64,000 nt of DNA from Oceanobacillus polygoni (GTDB lineage Bacteria > Bacillota > Bacilli > Bacillales > Amphibacillaceae), in the NCBI RefSeq assembly GCF_008304605.1, contig NZ_PIJY01000004.1, positions 62,001-126,000 on the forward strand, read 5' to 3'. Under the pieces are notes generated by a model. That model worked only from the letters and a program-made list of their open reading frames with translations, was not told where the DNA came from and did not search any database. Position 1 is the stretch's first letter. Every line of letters begins with the position of its first letter. The position numbers were made by a program, and so were the translations under genes. This document shows positions 26,110-33,776 of this stretch, piece by piece.

Positions 26110-27438
26110 TTACTCTACAATTTCTCCGTTATTAAATACAACTTCCCCATTTACAACGGTTGTTTTTACATTCCCTTTAAATGTCTTACCAACATATGGT
26201 GAATGCTGATGACGATATTGTAAATCTTCAGCTTTCAGTTCAAATTCTTCGTTAAGATCAACAAGTGTTATATCCGCATCGAAACCAGCAGCAATTGTAC
26301 CTTTTGTTTCTAATCCGAAAAGTTTTGCTGGGTTTGTTGCAGTCAATGCCACAATTTTTTCTAATGGAAGGTTACGTTTAAAATAGCCCTCTGTCAGCAT
26401 AATATTCAACGTAGATTGAGCGCCTGAAATCCCGCCCCATCCTTCAAAATAGTTGTCTGTGATTGTTTTCATGGATGCTGGTGCTGGTGAATGATCTGAT
26501 GCAATGACATTGATTTCTCCTGCAGCAACTGCAGCCCAAAGGTCTTCTACTTCATCTTCGTCACGAAGTGGTGGAGCACATTTTGCTATGGCACCTTTTT
26601 CTTCTAAATCTTTTACAGTTAAGGATAAATAATGTGGACATGTTTCAACTGTAATATCAACACCTCTTTGTTTAGCATCATTGATAACTGCAACAACTTT
26701 ACGGCTACTTGCATGTACAATGTGAAGCTTACATCCAGTTGCTTCTGCATAAGAGATAATTCTTCTTACTGCTTCAATTTCTGAAATAATCGGTCTTGAT
26801 TCAACAAAATCTCTAGCAGTTGTTTTACCTTGCTTTTGCTTCTCATCAGCTAGTTGATCACAAATAACCGTGCTTTCTGCGTGAACAGCTAGTAAAGAAC
26901 CTAAAGAGGCAATTTCTTTCATCCCTTTAAAAATGGATTCATCATCAACATTATTGAAATCAGCAATTCCACTCGGTGACATGAATGCTTTGAAACCAAT
27001 TACACCGTTTTCATGAAGATCCTTTAAGTCATCAATATTTTCAGGAACTAGCCCACCCCAATAATATGGATTTACAATCGATTTCTCTTGAGCTCGTTCT
27101 TTTTTCAAATCTAAATTTGCTTTATTAATTGTAGGAGGGGTACTGTTCAACGGCATATCAAAGAATGATGTCGCGCCTCCAGCAGCTAAGCTTCGGCTTC
27201 CTGTTTCTAGTCCTTCCCATTCTGTTCTTCCTGGCTCATTAAAATGTACATGTGTGTCAATTAACCCAGGTAAGATATGTAATCCTTCTGCATTAATTTC
27301 TTTCGCAGCAGTTCCCTCGATCGCTTTATCAGCGGAAACCTCTACTATCTTTCCAGCTTTCACTGCAATATCTCCTGAAACAATTGAATCTGCCGTTACT
27401 ATATTTCCATTTCTAATAATGAGATCAAATGTTGTCAT
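26110..27438 (-). CDS. allB: Allantoinase (copy 2)
   Basis: 442 residues, clearly paralogous to copy 1 but divergent (several inserted and replaced blocks). The full metal set is present: His63 and His65 in DTHVHF, Lys150 in GFKAFMS, His186, His242 and Asp315 in SDHSP. FKAFMSPSG is the form seen in B. subtilis-type PucH, whereas copy 1 has FKCF. Both therefore look active. First gene of the allB pair, downstream of pucI, with AGAGGGG before the ATG and a perfect 14-bp palindrome about 50 bases upstream of the start. Confidence 0.9.
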   Translation of the reverse strand: MTTFDLIIRNGNIVTADSIVSGDIAVKAGKIVEVSADKAIEGTAAKEINAEGLHILPGLIDTHVHFNEPGRTEWEGLETGSRSLAAGGATSFFDMPLNSTPPTINKANLDLKKERAQEKSIVNPYYWGGLVPENIDDLKDLHENGVIGFKAFMSPSGIADFNNVDDESIFKGMKEIASLGSLLAVHAESTVICDQLADEKQKQGKTTARDFVESRPIISEIEAVRRIISYAEATGCKLHIVHASSRKVVAVINDAKQRGVDITVETCPHYLSLTVKDLEEKGAIAKCAPPLRDEDEVEDLWAAVAAGEINVIASDHSPAPASMKTITDNYFEGWGGISGAQSTLNIMLTEGYFKRNLPLEKIVALTATNPAKLFGLETKGTIAAGFDADITLVDLNEEFELKAEDLQYRHQHSPYVGKTFKGNVKTTVVNGEVVFNNGEIVE

Positions 27439-27485
27439 CTGATAATTCCCCTCTCATGCTTTTACTTTTTGCTATTTCATGTAAA

Positions 27486-27499
27486 ACAAACTAGTTTGT
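27486..27499. promoter_or_regulatory. Perfect 14-bp palindrome upstream of the allB pair
   Basis: ACAAACTAGTTTGT is a perfect inverted repeat about 48 bases before the start of allB copy 2, in the only non-coding gap between it and pucI. A candidate operator; no known regulator consensus was matched. Confidence 0.4.
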
Positions 27500-27557
27500 G
27501 AAGCAGTAAAGAAAATATAAACGATCCTCTTTACTGCATTTTATCTGTAACTCTTTA

Positions 27558-27583
27558 TAAAAATGAAGTCATTAACAACTTCA
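27558..27583 (-). terminator. Weak intrinsic terminator after pucI
   Basis: TGAAGT/ACTTCA six-bp stem followed by TTTTT on the minus strand, directly past the pucI stop. The short stem may allow read-through into allB. Confidence 0.55.
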
Positions 27584-27585
27584 GA

Positions 27586-29052
27586 TTATGCGCCTTTTCG
27601 ATTAAATTTATTCAACGCTTGTGAATTGCTCTTTTTTTTCCTAGAGAGCTCCAGTAATGTATAAATTACAATACCAGAAGCAATTCCTACAAACCATGAA
27701 ATATCATACAGTGGTTTTAAGAATGGTACAAACTGACCAATCAAACTAAGTACAGCACCAATGACCGTAGCTACAATTGCATTCACATTATACCCATTTT
27801 TATAATTATACTTACCATTTTTAGAGTATAATTCGTTTATATCAATCTTCTTCTTCGAAACAATGAAGTAGTGCGCAAGCATTACCCCAGTTATTGGTGC
27901 TAACAGTCCAGCAACAATGTTTAAAAAGGTAAAGATACTAGTAGAATTTTCCATTAGCTTCCATGGCATAATAAGAATTCCTATGATAGCAGCCACAGTT
28001 GCTGCTGATTTAAAGGAAAAAACCTTTGGAAATAGTGATGCAATCTGATAGCCTGCAGGAACAATATTTCCGGTTACGTTAACAGATAACGTTGTTAAAC
28101 ATAATGTTAATACAGAAATAGCAATAGCAAAAGTTCCATCAAATCGAGCTACCACATCAAGTACATTCCAAATTGGTGTTCCAAAAGCAATTTCTGAACC
28201 AACAATGATCGAAATACTTGCAACTGCAAAAAGCAGGTATGTTACAACTAATCCTAAAGTCTGACCAACTGCCTGTTCTTTATGTGTACGAGATAATCTT
28301 GTAAAGTCAGATACATTAACCATCGGTGCTGCCCATGCAGCAATTATTGCTGTAACAGCAGCTAAAAAGACAAGAATACTATTGCCTTCAAAACCTGAAC
28401 CAGTGTAGGAAAGAATTGGACCAATGCCACCAGCCAAGTTAATCGCCCATATAGCCATCCCGCCAAATACAATATAAATTAACGGGGAAAGGATATTCGT
28501 AAACTTCCCTAAGATATTCATTCCTCCATAAATTAAAGCTACATTAAATAACCAAAAAATCAGGAACGAAATAAGTCCTGGCAATGACAGCCCAAAGAAA
28601 TTCCAATCGCCGCCTAGTGTTAAATAATCTGGCCAGAGCTTGCCAATCAGTATCGATAGTGCCTGGCTTCCTGCAAATGTTTGAAAACCAAACCACATAA
28701 TAGCTGCAATAACCCCTCTTATTACACCAGGAAATAAGGCTCCTTTATTTCCGTATGATGAACGAATTAGCATTGCAAATGGTAAGCCATATTTTGAACC
28801 AGCATGGCCATTTAAAACCATCACTGCTGCTAAGATAAGAGCTGCCGTTATAATTGCCGCAAATACTTGTCCAATAGATAGTCCAATAGCAAAGAGACCG
28901 CCAATTGCTATATAGTTCGGTACGTTATGTACACTACCCATCCAAACAGTAAAAAAGTTTCCTATGTTCCATGTTCTATCCTTGTCCTTCGTTGGTAGAA
29001 CATCATCACTGAAACCAGCATCCTTAAGCTGGTCTCGTTTCAAGCTTTCCAA
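27586..29052 (-). CDS. pucI: Allantoin permease, NCS1 family (PucI/AllP)
   Basis: Imports allantoin by cation symport. 488 residues, about 12 helices, with NCS1 signature segments: TWNIGNFFTVWMGSVHNVPNY in helix 1, GFQTFAGSQAL in helix 3, and VNVSDFTRLSRTHK. It resembles B. subtilis PucI and E. coli YbbW. TTG start with AGAGGGG at good spacing. It directly precedes the two allantoinase genes on the same strand, the arrangement expected for uptake followed by ring opening. The upstream region carries a paired 13-bp repeat that is a candidate regulatory site. Confidence 0.9.
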   Translation of the reverse strand: MESLKRDQLKDAGFSDDVLPTKDKDRTWNIGNFFTVWMGSVHNVPNYIAIGGLFAIGLSIGQVFAAIITAALILAAVMVLNGHAGSKYGLPFAMLIRSSYGNKGALFPGVIRGVIAAIMWFGFQTFAGSQALSILIGKLWPDYLTLGGDWNFFGLSLPGLISFLIFWLFNVALIYGGMNILGKFTNILSPLIYIVFGGMAIWAINLAGGIGPILSYTGSGFEGNSILVFLAAVTAIIAAWAAPMVNVSDFTRLSRTHKEQAVGQTLGLVVTYLLFAVASISIIVGSEIAFGTPIWNVLDVVARFDGTFAIAISVLTLCLTTLSVNVTGNIVPAGYQIASLFPKVFSFKSAATVAAIIGILIMPWKLMENSTSIFTFLNIVAGLLAPITGVMLAHYFIVSKKKIDINELYSKNGKYNYKNGYNVNAIVATVIGAVLSLIGQFVPFLKPLYDISWFVGIASGIVIYTLLELSRKKKSNSQALNKFNRKGA

Positions 29053-29487
29053 AAAAATTCCCCTCTCACGATCAACAATATAAGAGTTTACACTACTTGT
29101 CCGATCAGATATTTCTTTAATGTAGTCATTTTATAGAAAATGATTACGTCCCTGTATTTACAGGGCCAAATAGCGTATAATAGTTTGTTTCACAAATAAA
29201 GCTAAAGGTATTTATGTTGTGACGCCTTTATTTCTCATATCTGCTTATTCGTACTACTAGGGTGGATACGTCTCCACTTCATGCGCTATGATTAGTATAG
29301 TACACATCATTATTTAGGTCTTTATATTTAGTAAACAAAATAATGGAATGGTGTTGTCTAACATGGTCGCTTGTTTGTTCAAAGTTAACAATCAGTTGTT
29401 CTAAATTAACATAAATACTTTTTTAATTGACATCAAAACGTAGTATTAAACATTCTTTTCTTATGTATGTTTACAAAAAAGACAAAT
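29053..29487. other. pucI upstream region
   Basis: About 435 bases without genes. It holds a 16-bp palindrome CCCTGTATTTACAGGG at 29150-29165 close to the start of pucI, and the paired 13-bp motif at 29377-29410. The promoter for pucI should be in the first 150 bases on the minus strand. Confidence 0.5.
29377..29410. promoter_or_regulatory. Direct repeat of a 13-bp motif, candidate activator site
   Basis: GTTCAAAGTTAAC (29377-29389) and GTTCTAAATTAAC (29398-29410) differ at two positions and are spaced 21 bases start to start, two helical turns. The TTAA end recalls the B. subtilis PucR box (WWWCNTTGGTTAA), but the match is loose. Position upstream of pucI/allB and in a pucR-containing cluster suggests PucR binding; this is inference. 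Confidence 0.45.
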
Positions 29488-29535
29488 GAAAAAGTCACGC
29501 ATTCCTATCATTACGATAGATGCAGTGACTTTTTT
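29488..29535 (-). terminator. Intrinsic terminator after allD (copy 1)
   Basis: AAAAAGTCACTGCATC/GAATGCGTGACTTTTT stem followed by Ts on the minus strand, just past the allD stop. Confidence 0.85.
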
Positions 29536-29545
29536 AATCTATCTC

Positions 29546-30592
29546 TTACTTCGCAAATGGATCCTTGTTGCCATATGCATTATTGTGAACCACATCTGAA
29601 ACAAGATATTCATAAACATCATCAACAATTTCAATACCTTTTTCCATATATGCTGCTTCTCTTTGTGCACTTCGTTGACCCGGATAAGAAACCTGATCAA
29701 ACCCTGGAGCTGGTTTAATATTGTTTAAATCTGACATTGTTGTCGTAATATTTTGCTTGAATGTTTCTAGATTTGTAAAGTATTCTGGGTTAATAACAAT
29801 ATGCAATTGACCGAGATTTCTTCCTTCACTTAAATCATGGTACATGGATGATACTCTGTTTCCAAAAGGAAGACCTAATAAAATCCCAGAGAGTACATCA
29901 ACCATCATCATCAATCCATAACCTTTTGGACCTGCGATTGGTAACAATGCATTAACATTAAATGGGTCTGTTGTTGGTTCTCCGTTTTTATCAACTGCCC
30001 ATGTATCTGGAATGCTTTCGTTTTTTGACCTTGCATGTAGAATTTTCCCCCATGCTTGAACCGTAGTAGCCATATCAAACGTAATGATATCATCTTCACC
30101 AGGGGCAGCGAATGCAATTGGGTTTGTACCATAGTAAGGCTCTGCTCCACCAAACGGCACTACCATTGGGTCAGATTGGCAAAGGGAAAGCCCGATCAGG
30201 TCCTGTTCAGCTGCTTGCTGTACGAAGTATGATAAAGCACCACTGTGCCCAATTCTTCTAACACCAACAACAGCTATACCATTTTCTTTCGCCATTTGAA
30301 TCGCTTCATCCATTGCCAATTTTGCAGCTACATGACCTACACCATTGTCGCCATCAAAAATCGCTGTCGTCGGACCTGTTTTCTCAAATTTGAAATTTGG
30401 AGCTGTGTTAAGACCGCCTTTTGCAATTCGCTCCGCGTAATATTCAACACGCATTGCACCATGGGAATGAACGCCCCTTGCATCCGCATGAACTAAAACG
30501 TCTGCAACTCCATCAGCATGTTCTTCTGTTAAGCCAGCTTTGTTAAGCTTCTTTTTCATCAGATCTTTTAATTCTTCCTTCGTTAATCTCAA
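29546..30592 (-). CDS. allD: Ureidoglycolate dehydrogenase (copy 1)
   Basis: NAD(P)-dependent oxidation of (S)-ureidoglycolate to oxalurate. 348 residues of the malate/L-lactate dehydrogenase-2 family. Ser43-His44 in RGVHSHGAMRVEYYAERI and His116 in RRIGHSGALSYF match the residues described for E. coli AllD. The cofactor segment MVVPFGGAEPYYGTNPIAF and the GPKGYGLMMMVDVLSG block are also present. TTG start with AAGGGG. Second of two adjacent allD genes with the same orientation, 73 bases apart, ended by a strong terminator. Confidence 0.9.
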   Translation of the reverse strand: MRLTKEELKDLMKKKLNKAGLTEEHADGVADVLVHADARGVHSHGAMRVEYYAERIAKGGLNTAPNFKFEKTGPTTAIFDGDNGVGHVAAKLAMDEAIQMAKENGIAVVGVRRIGHSGALSYFVQQAAEQDLIGLSLCQSDPMVVPFGGAEPYYGTNPIAFAAPGEDDIITFDMATTVQAWGKILHARSKNESIPDTWAVDKNGEPTTDPFNVNALLPIAGPKGYGLMMMVDVLSGILLGLPFGNRVSSMYHDLSEGRNLGQLHIVINPEYFTNLETFKQNITTTMSDLNNIKPAPGFDQVSYPGQRSAQREAAYMEKGIEIVDDVYEYLVSDVVHNNAYGNKDPFAK

Positions 30593-30665
30593 AATAACAC
30601 CCCTTTTTATTAACGTTTATCATATACGGCTATGAGCTAGTATGAATTAAAACAGCCGCTATTAT

Positions 30666-31715
30666 TTATTCTGCAAACGGATCTTGATGGTCGTATGAAT
30701 TGTTATGAACAACATCTGAAACTAAATATTCATAAATATCATCTACAATTTCAATACCTTTTTCCTCGTATTCCTTTTGAATGAATTCAAGGTTTTGCCC
30801 TGGATAGAACACTTGATCAAACCCTGGAGCAGGTTTAATTGCATTTAAATCCTTCATTGTTTGTGCAATGTTTTCTTTAAATGAATCTAAGCCAGTAAAT
30901 ACCGCTGGATTAATTACGATATGTAATTGTCCTAGATTTCTTCCTTCACTTAAATCATGGTACATGGAAGATACTTTATTACCAAATGGCAGACCTAATA
31001 ACACGCCTGAAAGCACGTCTACCATCATCATGAGACCATATCCTTTTGGTCCTGCAACTGGTAGTAACGCTTTAACTTTGTGCGGATCTGTTGTTGGTTC
31101 ACCATTTTCATCTACTGCCCATGTAGCTGGGATTGTTTCATTTTTCGATCTTGCATGCAGAATCTTACCCCATGCTTGGACAGTTGTTGCCATATCAAAG
31201 CTGATTAATTTCCCATCTTTTCCAGGAACTGCGAATGCGATTGGGTTTGTACCATAATAAGCTTCGGCACCACCAAATGGAACAACCATTGGGTCAGACT
31301 GGCAAACAGAAAGTGCTATTAAGTCTTGCTTTGCAGCATACTCTGTAAAGTAAGATAATGCACCACTATGTCCCATTTTCTTAACGCCTACAACAGCTAC
31401 ACCGCTCTCTTTTGCAATCTTAATTGCTTCATCCATTGCACGCTTTGCTGCAACATGTCCAGCTCCATTATCTCCATGAAAGATTGCAGAGCTGGGGCCT
31501 GTTTTTTCGACTTCAAAGTTTGGATCAGCAGTAATTCCGCCTTTAGCAATGCGTTCTGCATAATATTCAACACGCATTGCTCCATGGGAATGAATACCTT
31601 TTGCATCCGCAAATACAAGTACATCGGCTACTTGTTCTGCGTGCTCTTCTGACAATCCTGCTTTGTGAATTTTATTTTTGATTAAATTTGTTAATTCCTG
31701 TTTTGTTACTCTCAC
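30666..31715 (-). CDS. allD: Ureidoglycolate dehydrogenase (copy 2)
   Basis: 349 residues, very similar along its whole length to copy 1 and with the same Ser43-His44 and His116 in KKMGHSGALSYF. Differences cluster at the surface and in the C-terminal region after residue 300 (FYPGQNLEFIQKEYEE against SYPGQRSAQREAAYME). Both reading frames are intact with good ribosome binding sites (AGAGGTG before GTG here), so neither looks like a decaying copy. This is a tandem duplication. It lies downstream of allE, separated by a hairpin that may attenuate read-through. Confidence 0.9.
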   Translation of the reverse strand: MRVTKQELTNLIKNKIHKAGLSEEHAEQVADVLVFADAKGIHSHGAMRVEYYAERIAKGGITADPNFEVEKTGPSSAIFHGDNGAGHVAAKRAMDEAIKIAKESGVAVVGVKKMGHSGALSYFTEYAAKQDLIALSVCQSDPMVVPFGGAEAYYGTNPIAFAVPGKDGKLISFDMATTVQAWGKILHARSKNETIPATWAVDENGEPTTDPHKVKALLPVAGPKGYGLMMMVDVLSGVLLGLPFGNKVSSMYHDLSEGRNLGQLHIVINPAVFTGLDSFKENIAQTMKDLNAIKPAPGFDQVFYPGQNLEFIQKEYEEKGIEIVDDIYEYLVSDVVHNNSYDHQDPFAE

Positions 31716-31776
31716 TTAATACACCTCTTGGCTCTTCTATGGAATTTCTTCAAAAAACATTCATTTACATACAGAC

Positions 31777-31808
31777 AAAGGTAAAAGGCAAAATGCCCTT
31801 TACCTTTT
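31777..31808 (-). terminator. Hairpin between allE and allD
   Basis: AAAGGTAAAGGGCA/TGCCTTTTACCTTT stem on the minus strand with only a short T run after it. Could be a terminator or attenuator between allE and the allD pair. Confidence 0.55.
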
Positions 31809-31848
31809 CCGTCATTATTTGATTAAGACCTTCGGACACTTAGACCTC

Positions 31849-32613
31849 TTATAGGTCCTCGTCACGATTACAATCTTTTGAATATAAGTAAGACAATGGT
31901 TCTCTACCTACTGCATATGTTGCTTGCAAGCAGTATGGAGCCATGTAAATGTAGTCTTCTTTTTTAACTGTTTGCCATTTATTATCCAAGTTGTATACAC
32001 CTTCACCAGATAATAAATATGCACCATGTTGTTGTACATGTGTTTCAATAAATGGATGGCTTCCAGCCGGGTCAAATGTTAAAATATGGAAGTTCATATC
32101 GAATGCAATATCCGTTGGAAGTAAGTCTTTTAGACGCATATTGTGCATTCCTTCGTATTCAACTTCTTCTAAATCATTTGTGTTGCCAGAAACAACCCAA
32201 GGTTTTTTACCTTCTAGAGGCTTATGTTTTTGTTTGTAAAGGAATAATCTAGAATCTCCGTCTTCCAAGTTCTCCAAATACATTGTTACAGATGGAGGGC
32301 AGTATAAATATCCGCCTGACTCAAGAATAAATTCTTCATCATCTGCTTTTGCCTTTACTTTTCCTTCTAGTACACATACAAATGTTTCAATATTATCTTG
32401 TCCGCCGAAACCATCTGTATTTTTTCCACCTTCGTGGAAAGTTAGGATATAATCAACGAAAGTTGCACCTAATTTAGGTGATCCTAAAATAGTCATCGTG
32501 CAATTTTCGAAACCAGGGACAACATTGTTTACTCTTCCTTCTGGAGGAATAACCGCATATTTTCCTGGCTCAATAACTGCTCTGCTTGATAAAAGATCTG
32601 TTGGATATCCCAT
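31849..32613 (-). CDS. allE: (S)-ureidoglycine aminohydrolase AllE
   Basis: Releases ammonia from (S)-ureidoglycine, giving (S)-ureidoglycolate with retention of stereochemistry. 254 residues forming a bicupin. The Mn ligands of the C-terminal cupin, Glu190, His192, His196 and Gln230, have the same spacing as the known ligands of the Arabidopsis enzyme (Glu235, His237, His241, Gln275). Ribosome binding site AAAGGAG. The substrate is also used by PucG (46017), so AllE and PucG compete at this branch point. It sits between allD and the carbamate kinase gene. Confidence 0.92.
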   Translation of the reverse strand: MGYPTDLLSSRAVIEPGKYAVIPPEGRVNNVVPGFENCTMTILGSPKLGATFVDYILTFHEGGKNTDGFGGQDNIETFVCVLEGKVKAKADDEEFILESGGYLYCPPSVTMYLENLEDGDSRLFLYKQKHKPLEGKKPWVVSGNTNDLEEVEYEGMHNMRLKDLLPTDIAFDMNFHILTFDPAGSHPFIETHVQQHGAYLLSGEGVYNLDNKWQTVKKEDYIYMAPYCLQATYAVGREPLSYLYSKDCNRDEDL

Positions 32614-32708
32614 TTAAAATCGCTCCTTTAATGAATTGATTCGTTAAGGTTTTTCAATATACATTTCAATAATAGCATCGGAAATCATGTTAAATGTCTA
32701 TTCCCTTA

Positions 32709-33647
32709 TTATTTAGAAATAATCGTTCCACTTTCACCACGGATTGCTTTATCAACTTGTTCTAATGAACAGATGATAGCTGTACCAGTAGTTTTAGCAA
32801 ATTGTAATGCAGACTCAACTTTAGGTCCCATGCTTCCTGCACTGAATTGACCTTCAGCAACATAGCCATCCATCTCGTCTACTTTGATTTGACCTAATGC
32901 TTTTTGTTCTGGCGTTCCATAATTAACGTAAACATTTTCAACATCAGTTAAAATCATGAAAACATCAGCTTCCATTTCTTGAGCAAGTTTAAAGCCACTG
33001 CGATCTTTATCGATTACTGCTTCAACACCCTCAACAGTTCCGTTTTCTGCTGTTACAACCGGAATTCCACCGCCGCCACAAGCAACAACTACATTACCAG
33101 CTTCTGTAAGTGTTTTAATTGTTTGTGCTTCATGGATTTTAAGTGGTTCTGGAGAAGGTACAACACGGCGATAGCCACGGCCTGAATCTTCTACCATTTT
33201 CCAGCCTTTTTCAGCTGCTAGCTGTTTTGATTCTTCTTCTGAATAGAAGGCGCCAATTGGTTTAGAAGGATTTTGGAAATCCGCATCATCACGTGAAACT
33301 TCTACACGTGTTAACAAGTTAGTTACTGGTGCATCAATACCTAGTGCTTGAAATTCGTTTACTAAACATTGAACCATCATATAACCAATAAAACCTTGGG
33401 ATTGACCACTTAATGCGTCTAATGGAAGTTGAGGAACAACATCTGCAGCTTCTTCATTTTGACGAAGGATATTTCCAACTTGTGGGCCATTACCATGTGT
33501 AATAACTAGCTTATAGCCATCTTTAATTAATCTCGCTAAAAATTTAGCGCTTGTACGAACATTATTCATCTGGTTTTCAAAAGTACCTTCTTGACCAGCT
33601 TGTAAAATTGCATTACCACCTATAGCAGCAACTATTGTTTTACTCAT
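32709..33647 (-). CDS. allK: Carbamate kinase of the allantoin pathway (YbcF/AllK type)
   Basis: Makes ATP from carbamoyl phosphate and ADP, leaving CO2 and ammonia. 312 residues of the amino-acid kinase family: AIGGNAIL at the N-terminus, THGNGPQVGN in the carbamate site, CGGGGIPV and the VDKDRSGFKLA nucleotide-binding block. It follows allF and allG on the same strand, as ybcF does in E. coli, so the carbamoyl phosphate should come from oxalurate cleavage rather than from arginine deiminase; no arc genes are nearby. GGAGGG ribosome binding site. Confidence 0.92.
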   Translation of the reverse strand: MSKTIVAAIGGNAILQAGQEGTFENQMNNVRTSAKFLARLIKDGYKLVITHGNGPQVGNILRQNEEAADVVPQLPLDALSGQSQGFIGYMMVQCLVNEFQALGIDAPVTNLLTRVEVSRDDADFQNPSKPIGAFYSEEESKQLAAEKGWKMVEDSGRGYRRVVPSPEPLKIHEAQTIKTLTEAGNVVVACGGGGIPVVTAENGTVEGVEAVIDKDRSGFKLAQEMEADVFMILTDVENVYVNYGTPEQKALGQIKVDEMDGYVAEGQFSAGSMGPKVESALQFAKTTGTAIICSLEQVDKAIRGESGTIISK

Positions 33648-33702
33648 CTATAAACCCTCCAACTAAAAAATCATAACGGCACCGTTCATTAATGGCAGGA
33701 TA

Positions 33703-33732
33703 GGATGGCATGCTTGGGTTTGCATACCATCC
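33703..33732 (-). other. Stable hairpin between allG and allK
   Basis: GGATGGTATGC/GCATGCCATCC 11-bp stem with an eight-base loop in the 129-base gap, with no T run after it. It could protect or process the operon transcript, setting kinase against transferase levels. Confidence 0.5.
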
Positions 33733-33776
33733 ATCCAATCATCTATTATGCTGCCACTTTTTAAAATTTATATAAA

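Noticed and set aside
29467-29718. An 83-residue plus-strand ORF
   Set aside because: It overlaps the 3' end of allD and its terminator and lacks a ribosome binding site.
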